Shown: positions 17,208 to 24,681 of the stretch, one piece after another
Numbering within the stretch: position 1 is the stretch's first letter
Layout of the letters: each line of letters begins with the position of its first letter
Assembly: GCF_000189535.1 (NCBI RefSeq)
Contig: NC_015145.1
Location: 496,001 to 560,000 of the forward strand
From: Pseudarthrobacter phenanthrenivorans Sphe3
GTDB lineage: Bacteria > Actinomycetota > Actinomycetes > Actinomycetales > Micrococcaceae
Direction: 5' to 3'
Length of the DNA: 64,000 nucleotides
Made by a program: the position numbers and the translations under genes
Notes under the pieces: model-generated
Told to the model about the DNA's origin: nothing
Seen by the model: the letters and a program-made list of their open reading frames with translations, nothing else
The model's database searches: none

Positions 17208-18647
17208 CTACATGCCCAGGGCTGCCTCGATGGGACCCACAGCGAAGAACAGCAGGAATGCTCCTGCCACGGCCCACATCAGCGGGTGGATCTCCTTGAT
17301 CCGGCCCTGGACAGTGCGGATCAGGACGAACGCGATGAAGCCCGCGCCCAGGCCGTTGGCAATGGAGTAGGTGAACGGCATCAAGGTGAAGGTCAGGAAC
17401 GCCGGGATCGCAATGCCCCAGTCCTGCCAGTCGATCTTGCCCACCTGGGACACCATCATGAAGCCCACCACCACAAGGGCAGGGGCAACGGCCTCGAAGG
17501 GGACCAGGTTGATGAGCGGGGTGAAGAACATGGCCACCAGGAAGAGCAGGCCGGTGACGATCGAGGCGACACCCGTGCGCGCACCTTCGCCGATCCCGGC
17601 GCCGGCTTCAACGTAGATCTGGTTGGAGGACACGGATGCGCCGCCGCCCACGATCGCGCCCAGCGCGTCCACCTGGAGGACGCGGTCAACATCCGGGATA
17701 TTGCCGTGTTCGTCAACCGTTCCGGCCTCGTTGGCCAGGCCCACCATGGTGCCCATGGCATCGAAGAAGATGCTGAGCAGGATCACGAAGGCCAGGAGGG
17801 TGGCGGCAACGAAACCGAGGTGCTCGAAGGCCCCGAACGGGTTTGCCTTGCCGATCAGCGAAAGGTCCGGGGCGGCCCATCCCGTGAATGTGGGGGCCAC
17901 CAGGGACCAGCCCTGCGGGTTGGAGGTCTTGCCGTCGAAGCTCGGTCCGATGTGAAGGGTCATTTCCAGGAGCACCGAGATGATGGTGGAGGTGATGATG
18001 CCGATCAGGATGGCGCCCTTGACCTTGCGGACCACCAGCGCGATGGTCAGGATCAGGCCGAAGATGAACACGGCTGTGGGCCAGCCCAGGAGCTTGCCGT
18101 CGTACCCCAGGCCAACGGGTACGGTGGTGCCCGCCACGTCGGGGATGCGGCGGACGAAGCCTGCGTTGACAAGCCCGATCAGCGCAATAAAGAGGCCGAT
18201 TCCCACTACGATCGCGGTTTTGAGGCCGTCCGGGACAGCTTTGAAAACTGCGGTCCGGAAACCGGTGAGGACCAGGATCAGCATGGTGACACCGGAGAGA
18301 ACCACCAGGCCCATCATGTCCGGCCACGTCAGCCCCGGGTTCGTGGCCACGGTGACGGCCACGAACGCATTAACGCCCAGGCCGGTGGCCAGCGCGAAGG
18401 GGTGCTTGGCCCACGCTCCCATCAGGATGGTGAGGATGCCCGCAACAAAGGCCGTCACAGCGGCTACTGCCGTGAAGCCAAGAGTGGTGCCGCTGGAGTC
18501 CGGACCGGAGAGGATCAGGGGATTCAGCACCACGATGTAGCTCATGGCAAAGAACGTGGCGAAGCCGCCGCGGATCTCGCGGGAGAGGTTGGAACCGCGC
18601 TCAGTGATCTTGAAATACCGGTCCAGGGCAGAGCCTTGCTTAAGCAT
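17208..18647 (-). CDS. NCS2/AzgA-family purine permease
   Basis: A 479-aa transporter whose N-terminus shows the AzgA-like block FKITERGSNLSREIRGGFAT followed by FFAMSYIVVLNP. Conserved motifs follow in helix 3 (ATGLGVNAFVA) and in SSNQIYVEAGAGIGEGARTG. Related proteins import hypoxanthine, guanine or adenine by proton symport. About 12-14 helices are predicted. It is monocistronic and convergent with the antiporter. I found no purine-riboswitch-like fold in the 110-base leader. Confidence 0.92.
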   Translation of the reverse strand: MLKQGSALDRYFKITERGSNLSREIRGGFATFFAMSYIVVLNPLILSGPDSSGTTLGFTAVAAVTAFVAGILTILMGAWAKHPFALATGLGVNAFVAVTVATNPGLTWPDMMGLVVLSGVTMLILVLTGFRTAVFKAVPDGLKTAIVVGIGLFIALIGLVNAGFVRRIPDVAGTTVPVGLGYDGKLLGWPTAVFIFGLILTIALVVRKVKGAILIGIITSTIISVLLEMTLHIGPSFDGKTSNPQGWSLVAPTFTGWAAPDLSLIGKANPFGAFEHLGFVAATLLAFVILLSIFFDAMGTMVGLANEAGTVDEHGNIPDVDRVLQVDALGAIVGGGASVSSNQIYVEAGAGIGEGARTGVASIVTGLLFLVAMFFTPLINLVPFEAVAPALVVVGFMMVSQVGKIDWQDWGIAIPAFLTFTLMPFTYSIANGLGAGFIAFVLIRTVQGRIKEIHPLMWAVAGAFLLFFAVGPIEAALGM

Positions 18648-18758
18648 TAGTCCTCCGGGGGAGTCTGTGGGGATACCTGCATCCTATGGTGGCGGCGGCC
18701 GGGCAGCCGGCAATTTCGCTTAGTCTGTAAGGAAGCCAACACAAGGAGCAGCCACAGC

Positions 18759-19379
18759 ATGCGTCCCATCCGCCGCCAGATCCTGACCCTTGGGCTCGGA
18801 TTCCTCGTTTTCGCAGCCGCCGTGCTGGGCCTCTCCGGGCCCGCCGCCGCGCACGACGCTGCTGAATCCAGCACTCCCGCGCAGGGCGCGTCGGTTGCCG
18901 CGCCGCCGGAAAAGGTCTCGGTCACGTTCAACAACAATCCGCTTGGCATCGGCGCTTCATTCTCCGTTAAGGATGCCTCGGGCACCGAGTGGGCGGAGGG
19001 GCCGGTGGAGATCGTGGACAACGTGGCCTCCCAGAACTTGCGGGACGGAGGCCCTGCGGGCGAGTACACGGTTGCCTGGCGTGTGGTCAGTGCCGATTCG
19101 CACCCCATCGAGGGGACCTTTGCCTTTACGGCCGCTTCCGCCGCGCAGGGGGCGCCCGCGGCGAGTCCGACGGCGGGTGGCGCAGCTGCCGCCGCCGCTA
19201 CGGCACCTGCCATGGGAACCGCCCAGCCGGGCACCACGGCAGAGGCCGCCGAACCAGTGGACGCCGCGCAGCCGTTCCAGTGGAGCATCGTGATTTTCGC
19301 GGCCGTTGCCCTTGGGCTGCTGGCCACCCTTGCCGTCCTCGCCCGGCGCCGGCTCAGCGCCGGCGCGGACGAGGAATGA
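18759..19379 (+). CDS. CopC-domain copper-binding protein with C-terminal anchor
   Basis: A 206-aa exported protein. The signal peptide ends AAA before His32, so the mature protein would start with His. This is the N-terminal copper ligand of CopC/LPMO-like 'histidine braces'; Asp113 and His115 in SADSHPIEG provide the other ligands. The CopC domain spans about 32-128. An Ala-rich linker follows (about 128-165), then one membrane helix (WSIVIFAAVALGLLATLAVL) and a basic tail. The usual CopD partner is absent here. RBS AAGGAG precedes ATG 18759. Confidence 0.92.
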   Translation: MRPIRRQILTLGLGFLVFAAAVLGLSGPAAAHDAAESSTPAQGASVAAPPEKVSVTFNNNPLGIGASFSVKDASGTEWAEGPVEIVDNVASQNLRDGGPAGEYTVAWRVVSADSHPIEGTFAFTAASAAQGAPAASPTAGGAAAAAATAPAMGTAQPGTTAEAAEPVDAAQPFQWSIVIFAAVALGLLATLAVLARRRLSAGADEE

Positions 19380-19422
19380 CCACGGCTGCCGGGATGCATG
19401 TGGCCCGGAGCGCCGGGGGACA

Positions 19423-20073
19423 CTAGCAGGGCAGGGCCGCAAAACTTCCGGTGGCAGGGTAGGGTCCGCTGTCCGGGTTGACCTTCGCGGAAATCGCCTG
19501 GCCCACAGTCTTGGCCTGGCGCAGGACTTCCTTGGGTGACGGGGTGATGAGCTCACCCACCCCCACCAGGTAAATCCCGATGGCCCGCATGGCGGCGGTG
19601 AGGTTCCGGCCCACGGCGATTCCGAAGTCGTTGATCATCCGGCGGAGCTGGCTGTGGGCACACCGGGTCAGGACAATGTTGTCCGCCACCAGGATCCCCG
19701 TGGGCGTGCGCACTTCCCACTGCGGGCGTGCAGGCGTTGCCAGGCCACCTCCCAATGCCAGGCCGTCAACCATGGTCAGTTGGACCGCGCGGGTGGTGTT
19801 CCGGATATCCACATCGTGGCTCGCGGCGTAGTTCCGGAGGTGCCGGAGAATCTCGTTGCGTTCCCGGAGCGTGTCGGAGTCGGCAGCGTCGCACCGCTGC
19901 AGGGACGCTGTGTTGGCCGGGTGGGATGCGCCCAGGATGTCCAGTCCGTCCACCACGATGGAGTCGACGCCGCGGCGGCACAGTTCAGCCGCCACCGCCA
20001 GGCCGGACAGGCCGGTGCCGATGATGACCGTGGTTGTCTGCTCCGTCCCGGCATTCCCAGGCATGCTTGACAC
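19423..20073 (-). CDS. Short FAD/NAD-binding Rossmann protein, possible oxidoreductase remnant
   Basis: A 216-aa protein with an N-terminal dinucleotide-binding fold (VIIGTGLSGLAVAAELCRRG, GxGxxG). It has a conserved flavoprotein-like arrangement (LGASHPANTASLQRC; RNEILRHLRNYA), then VRTPTGILVADNIVLTRCAH, resembling the YhhN/CzcO-type monooxygenase second motif. It is far shorter than complete flavoprotein oxidoreductases (usually over 300 aa) and ends in an unrelated tail. GTG 20073 has AAGGAGGG upstream, and third-codon bias is normal, so it is probably expressed. Function unknown. Confidence 0.65.
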   Translation of the reverse strand: MSSMPGNAGTEQTTTVIIGTGLSGLAVAAELCRRGVDSIVVDGLDILGASHPANTASLQRCDAADSDTLRERNEILRHLRNYAASHDVDIRNTTRAVQLTMVDGLALGGGLATPARPQWEVRTPTGILVADNIVLTRCAHSQLRRMINDFGIAVGRNLTAAMRAIGIYLVGVGELITPSPKEVLRQAKTVGQAISAKVNPDSGPYPATGSFAALPC

Positions 20074-20490
20074 TACAGATTCCCTCCTTCGAAGCTTCGA
20101 CAGGTGCAGGCGTCCTCGCCCGCGCGCGTCCCGTTACCCCCAAAGTCCGGCCGCAATGCGTTGCCGGGCAGCTCTGACGAATGAGGCAGTCGGCGTCCCG
20201 GACCAACAATGTCCTGAAGACTACAGAACATTTCGGGCCGTGGATAGCCCAAATCCGAAAACATTTTCCGTCCGGTGAAGGCGCTTTCCGGGGAGCACTG
20301 GAAAGCCTGTGGATAAGCCGCGGTTGCGGGTCCTGGCGGGCTTGCTATGGCTCCCCGGACAGAGAATAGTGAGAAGCGGAAATCTGCCTCTCGTCCCAGT
20401 TCAGGCCGGGGTTGCGGGGTGAACGGGGAAGGGCCGGATTTCTGGCAGAATAGCCGCAACATCATGCAGTATCGCGAGGAGGCGGCCCCC
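20074..20490. other. 417-base divergent intergenic region
   Basis: No gene is seen. It contains a perfect 12-bp palindrome TCGAAGCTTCGA at 20089-20100, in the leader of the Rossmann protein. A looser dyad near 20230-20252 (TTTCGGGC, seven bases, GCCCAAA after an A) has the general look of a DosR-type box (TT-GGG ... CCC-AA) and lies upstream of the tandem Usp gene. The spacing is not canonical, so this is only a hint. The promoters of both divergent genes must lie here. Confidence 0.5.
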
Positions 20491-21519
20491 ATGGGCGGAC
20501 AAGAGTTGCACCGGGACCCGCAGGACGGGGGCGCCAGTCCTGCCGCTCCCCGGGGGATCGTTGTTGGCGTGGACGGGTCGGACCATGGCCAGTGCGCCCT
20601 GGTCTGGGCGGCACGCGAGGCGCAGCGCAGGCGCCGTCCGCTGCATATCGTCACGGCCTACTCCGTGCCGATTTTTGCAGCATCCGGGCTCGACGGCGGG
20701 TATGCCACCGTTGACGATTCCGTGATCCGCGAAGGTGCGGAGGCAGTGGTAAAGCAGGCCTTGGAGAAAGTGTCCGGCTACGACATCGATGTCACGGCAT
20801 CTGTGGAAAACGGTGACGCCTCCGGGGTGCTCCTTGAAATGTCGGAAACCGCAGAGCTCCTGGTTTTCGGCACGCGCGGCCGCGGCGGTTTCGTGGGACG
20901 GCTCCTCGGTTCGGTCAGCAGTGCCCTGCCGGCCCATGCCAAGTGCCCCACTGTCACCGTGCCCCTGATCTGCGCGGACCGCTTGGGGGAGACCACGGAG
21001 GACAGGCGCGTCAAAGCTGAGCAGGCCAAGTCCGGGCACCAGCGCGTGGAGAACGTGGTGGTGGTGGGGGTTGACGGTTCCGAGCAGGCGCGCGTGGCGG
21101 TCCTCGAAGCGGCAGACCAGGCCGAACGCCTGGGCGCAACACTTCGCGTCGTCTGCGCGGTCCCGCAATACAGCGGCTCCCTGGCATGGGTGCCTGCCCC
21201 GATGGACCGCAAGGCCCTGTTCGCCGACATCCAGGTAACCCTGGACGCGGGGATGGCCTGGCTCCGCAGCCACTTTCCCAACCTCCATGCCGAATCCGAG
21301 CTGAGGGACGGCTCGCCGGTTGATGTCCTGGTCGAGGAGAGCCGTCACGTGGAACTGGTGGTGGTGGGAACCCGAGGCCGGGGCGGCTTCACGGGGATGC
21401 TCCTGGGCTCAACCTCGGACGGCGTTCTCCACCACGCCAAAGGACCGGTCATGGTTGTCCCGGACCGTGAAGACCCGCGCCTTGCGGACCGTGCCCGATT
21501 CGGGCCCGTTCTCGGCTGA
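20491..21519 (+). CDS. Tandem-domain universal stress protein
   Basis: A 342-aa protein with two UspA domains (about 15-155 and 185-330). Each has the ATP-binding signature: GTRGRGGFVGRLLGSVSSAL in the first and GTRGRGGFTGMLLGSTSDGV in the second, both fully matching G-2X-G-9X-G(S/T). Two-domain Usps are common in actinobacteria and are often induced by hypoxia or stationary phase. The start is ATG 20491, with GAGGAGG eight bases upstream. An earlier ATG at 20464 lacks one. It is monocistronic. Confidence 0.93.
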   Translation: MGGQELHRDPQDGGASPAAPRGIVVGVDGSDHGQCALVWAAREAQRRRRPLHIVTAYSVPIFAASGLDGGYATVDDSVIREGAEAVVKQALEKVSGYDIDVTASVENGDASGVLLEMSETAELLVFGTRGRGGFVGRLLGSVSSALPAHAKCPTVTVPLICADRLGETTEDRRVKAEQAKSGHQRVENVVVVGVDGSEQARVAVLEAADQAERLGATLRVVCAVPQYSGSLAWVPAPMDRKALFADIQVTLDAGMAWLRSHFPNLHAESELRDGSPVDVLVEESRHVELVVVGTRGRGGFTGMLLGSTSDGVLHHAKGPVMVVPDREDPRLADRARFGPVLG

Positions 21520-21626
21520 ACCCGGACCTGTGGCGCACCGCGGAAGGATGTGTGCGGCGGTCTGCAGGCGTACGCTTGGATCATGGGCTCCAACGACGGA
21601 GACGTCCTGTCACGAAACGTCCTGCC

Positions 21627-22826
21627 ATGAAACTGCCGCTCCTCGACCGGCCCCCCATGACACGGCCTGCCACGGCGCCGGCTTGGGTGCGGTGGGTGCC
21701 GGCTGCCGCTGTCCCGGCAGTCATTGCTGCCGGCGTACTGATTGGTTCCATCCCGGCCCGCGCCGGCGACCCGCTTCCCGTGAAGACGCCCGATGAGGTC
21801 CTGGTGCTCCTCGGCACCCACAGCACGCACACCTTCTCCGGCACACTTAAACAGACTTCCGACCTCGGGCTGCCGGAGCTGCCTGCAACCGGACCGACGT
21901 CCGGCCCGGCATCAGTGGGGGGAGCGGCATCGGCGATCGAATTCCTCACCGGCGAGCACACGGCGCGCGTGTTCATGGGCGGGAAGGACAAGGCACGGAT
22001 CCAGGTAGTGGACCGGCTGGCGGAACGGGACGTCATCAGGCGCGGCAGCGACGTATGGTTCTACTCATCCCGCGACAATTCTGCGGCGCACCTCACCCTG
22101 CCCGCGCACGCGCAGGACCTGCCGCTAACGGACCCGGCCCTCCCGGGCCCTCAGCCAAGTGAAAGCGGAGACGCCCCGCCGGTCCCGCCCACTCCGGAGG
22201 AGCTTGCACGGAAGTTCCTTGCCGCGGCAGACAGCTCCACCGCGGTGTTCGTCGGTGAGGACGTCCAGGTGGCCGGGCGGCCCGCGTACAACCTGGTCCT
22301 GGAACCCCGCACCGCCGGCACGCTGGTGGGCAAGGTGGATATCGCCGTCGACGGGGAAAACGGTATGCCGCTCTCCGTGGCGGTAACAGCCCGCGGCGCC
22401 GCGGAACCGGCCTTCACAGCCGGCTTCACCAGCCTCTCACTGGAAGCACCGGATGATGCACTCTTCACTTTCGTCCCCCCGCCGGGAAGCACGGTGGAGG
22501 AACTGCAGCTTCGGCAGCCTCCCCACAGGCCGCTCAGTCCCGCGTTCCCGGAGGGCCCCGCTGCCAGCCTGGAAGACAAGGCCAGTCCCTACCTGAGTGG
22601 CAAGGGCTGGGAAACCGTGGTGGAGATTCCGGCTGATTCGGGTGCAGGCTCCAGCCTGGGTACCGCACTGGCGCAGAATCCGGTGCTGTCCCAAGCCGCC
22701 GTCGCCGTCCCCGGCGGTCGGCTGCTCTCCACCGCACTCGTGAACATACTGCTCACCGACGACGGCCGCGTCTTTGCGGGAATGGTCCCGGCGGACAAGC
22801 TGCAAGCCGCATCGTCTGCCCCGTGA
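21627..22826 (+). CDS. Exported LolA/RseB-like protein linked to an ABC exporter
   Basis: About 399 aa. After a hydrophobic N-terminal segment (VRWVPAAAVPAVIAAGVLIG) it has a mature domain with features of the LolA/MucB-RseB fold: THTFSGTLKQTSDLGLPELP, WFYSSRDNSAAHLTLP, YNLVLEPRTAGTLVGKVDIA. A second half may bind a partner. In-frame upstream GTGs (21552, 21609) cannot be excluded, because ATG 21627 lacks an obvious RBS. Its stop overlaps the start of the ABC ATPase by four bases. Such proteins are inferred to be lipid-binding or sensory partners at the membrane; the real role is unknown. Confidence 0.75.
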   Translation: MKLPLLDRPPMTRPATAPAWVRWVPAAAVPAVIAAGVLIGSIPARAGDPLPVKTPDEVLVLLGTHSTHTFSGTLKQTSDLGLPELPATGPTSGPASVGGAASAIEFLTGEHTARVFMGGKDKARIQVVDRLAERDVIRRGSDVWFYSSRDNSAAHLTLPAHAQDLPLTDPALPGPQPSESGDAPPVPPTPEELARKFLAAADSSTAVFVGEDVQVAGRPAYNLVLEPRTAGTLVGKVDIAVDGENGMPLSVAVTARGAAEPAFTAGFTSLSLEAPDDALFTFVPPPGSTVEELQLRQPPHRPLSPAFPEGPAASLEDKASPYLSGKGWETVVEIPADSGAGSSLGTALAQNPVLSQAAVAVPGGRLLSTALVNILLTDDGRVFAGMVPADKLQAASSAP

Positions 22827-23833
22827 CGGGGGCCGCGGAAGGCCCCGAACGCTGGACATATGGCCTGACCATTGAAACCCTGGGACTGACCAAGCGGTTC
22901 GGGCAGCAGGTTGCCGTGGACAGCCTGGATCTTGCCGTGCCGCCCGGTTCCGTCTTTGGATTCCTCGGCCCCAATGGCTCAGGCAAAACAACCACCATCC
23001 GCATGCTGCTGGGCCTCGCCGGAGCCAGCACCGGGACCGTCAGGTTGCTGGGGAAGGAGATGCCCGGCAGTTTCAAGGACGTCCTGCCCCGCGTGGGGGC
23101 GCTGGTGGAGGGCCCGGCCTTCTACCCTTTCCTGTCGGGGACCGCGAACCTGCACCGGCTTGACGCCGCTGGTCCGCATGCCGATCCAGCCACGCGCCGG
23201 GCGCGGGTGGGCAGGGCCCTGGAACGTGTGGGGCTGGGCCATGCGGCCGGCAAACGCGTCCACGCCTATTCGCTCGGCATGAAGCAGCGGCTGGGCATAG
23301 CCAATGCCCTCCTGTCACCCCGGGAACTGCTGGTGCTGGACGAGCCCACCAACGGCCTGGACCCTCAGGGCACCCGGGAAGTACGGAACCTGGTCCGGTC
23401 ACTCGCCGCGGACGGAACAACCGTGTTCGTGTCCAGCCACCTCCTGGCCGAGGTGGAACAAATCTGCACCCACGCCGCAGTCATGAGCGCAGGCCGGCTC
23501 GTGGCCCAGGGGCCGCTGTCCGAACTGCGAAGATCCGGGAGTTCGCGCCTGCGGCTGGTCACACCTGACCCGGGGCCGGCGTCCGCTGTCCTCGCCGCGC
23601 TCGGGCTGGCGCCGGAGGGCGCACAGGCCCAGCCGGAGGGGGACGTGGTGACGGCCTTCCTCGCAGGCACCCAGAACGGGGTCGATGCCCGCACGGGAGG
23701 GCCGGCACCGGAGGACATCGTGGCGGAACTGGTCAGGGCGGACGTCAGGATCCGAGGCTTTGCCGTGGAACGCGAAAGCCTTGAAGACCGGTTTGTTGCC
23801 CTTACAGGGGAGGGCTTCGATGTGGCCCAATAG
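22823..23833 (+). CDS. ABC-2 type transporter ATP-binding protein
   Basis: A 336-aa ATPase with Walker A GPNGSGKTT (49-57), signature YSLGMKQRL (149-157, a divergent LSGGQ), Walker B LLVLDEP (169-175) and switch His in SSHLL. This is the DrrA/NatA-like exporter class. The last 100 residues form an accessory domain (LRLVTPDPGPASAVLAALGL onward). GTG 22823 overlaps the previous stop. The permease gene starts within its last 14 bases. The exported substrate is unknown; drug, lipid or peptide are all possible. Confidence 0.93.
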   Translation: MTGAAEGPERWTYGLTIETLGLTKRFGQQVAVDSLDLAVPPGSVFGFLGPNGSGKTTTIRMLLGLAGASTGTVRLLGKEMPGSFKDVLPRVGALVEGPAFYPFLSGTANLHRLDAAGPHADPATRRARVGRALERVGLGHAAGKRVHAYSLGMKQRLGIANALLSPRELLVLDEPTNGLDPQGTREVRNLVRSLAADGTTVFVSSHLLAEVEQICTHAAVMSAGRLVAQGPLSELRRSGSSRLRLVTPDPGPASAVLAALGLAPEGAQAQPEGDVVTAFLAGTQNGVDARTGGPAPEDIVAELVRADVRIRGFAVERESLEDRFVALTGEGFDVAQ

Positions 23834-24665
23834 CTCCAGAAGGTCCCGGGGAGGAGGCTTGTCCCTGCTGTGGTCGGAAATAACGATGCTGTTCCGGCGC
23901 CGGCGCACCTGGGCGCTGTTGCTGGCACTGGCTGCCATCCCGGTGCTGATTGCAGTGGCTGTCCGGATTTCCTCAGCGGTTCCTCCCGGCCGGGGTCCCG
24001 CGTTCCTGGACCGCATCACGCAAAACGGGCTCTTCGTCGCCTTTACGGCCATGCTGGTATCCGTCCCGCTCTTCCTGCCGCTCACGGTGGGCGTGGTTGC
24101 GGGGGACACCATAGCGGGCGAGGCCAATCTGGGAACGCTGAGGTACCTGCTGGTCGCCCCGGCAGGCCGGGTCCGGCTGCTCCTGGTGAAGTATGCGGGT
24201 GCGCTCAGTTTCTGCCTCGCCGCGCCGCTCACAGTCGCCGCAGCAGGAGCGGCCATTGGAACACTGCTCTTTCCGGTGGGACCCGTGACCCTCTTATCGG
24301 GTGACGTGATCCAGCCGCCGGAGGCAGCACTCCGTCTCCTCCTGATCGCCGCGTACCTGGCCGTTTCCCTCGCAGGGCTCTCCGCCGTCGGCCTGTTCCT
24401 GTCCACCCTGACAGTGGTGCCGGTCGGGGCAATGGCAGCCACGGTGGTGCTCTCGGTGGTGTCCCAGGTCCTTGACCAGCTTCCCCAGCTTGAGTGGCTG
24501 CACCCGTGGCTGTTCAGCCACTATTGGCTGGGGTTCGGGGACCTGCTCCGGCAGCCTGTTTTGTGGGACTCGTTTGCCAGTAACGCCCTGCTGCAGGCCG
24601 GCTACGTGGCGGTTTTCGGTGCGCTCGCCTACGGCAGGTTCGTCACGAAGGACATCCTGAGCTGA
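23820..24665 (+). CDS. ABC-2 type transporter permease
   Basis: A 281-aa protein with six predicted membrane helices (for example WALLLALAAIPVLIAVAVRI, LFVAFTAMLVSVPLFLPLTV, GAMAATVVLSVVSQVLDQLP) in the ABC-2 layout, including the conserved DTIAGEANLGTLRYLLVAPA after helix 2. ATG 23820 follows GGGGAGGG and overlaps the ATPase gene. It pairs with the ATPase upstream to form an exporter. With the LolA/RseB-like gene it makes a three-gene coupled operon. Confidence 0.9.
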   Translation: MWPNSSRRSRGGGLSLLWSEITMLFRRRRTWALLLALAAIPVLIAVAVRISSAVPPGRGPAFLDRITQNGLFVAFTAMLVSVPLFLPLTVGVVAGDTIAGEANLGTLRYLLVAPAGRVRLLLVKYAGALSFCLAAPLTVAAAGAAIGTLLFPVGPVTLLSGDVIQPPEAALRLLLIAAYLAVSLAGLSAVGLFLSTLTVVPVGAMAATVVLSVVSQVLDQLPQLEWLHPWLFSHYWLGFGDLLRQPVLWDSFASNALLQAGYVAVFGALAYGRFVTKDILS

Positions 24666-24681
24666 GGAAATCCGCTGTGTC

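Noticed and set aside
18648-18758. Purine riboswitch in front of the AzgA-type permease
   Set aside because: The 110-base leader shows none of the conserved loop bases or three-way junction; the gene lies on the opposite strand with a short leader.
20347-20490. N-terminal extension of the tandem Usp
   Set aside because: Only ATG 20491 has a well-placed GAGGAGG; the upstream part is basic, low-similarity sequence.
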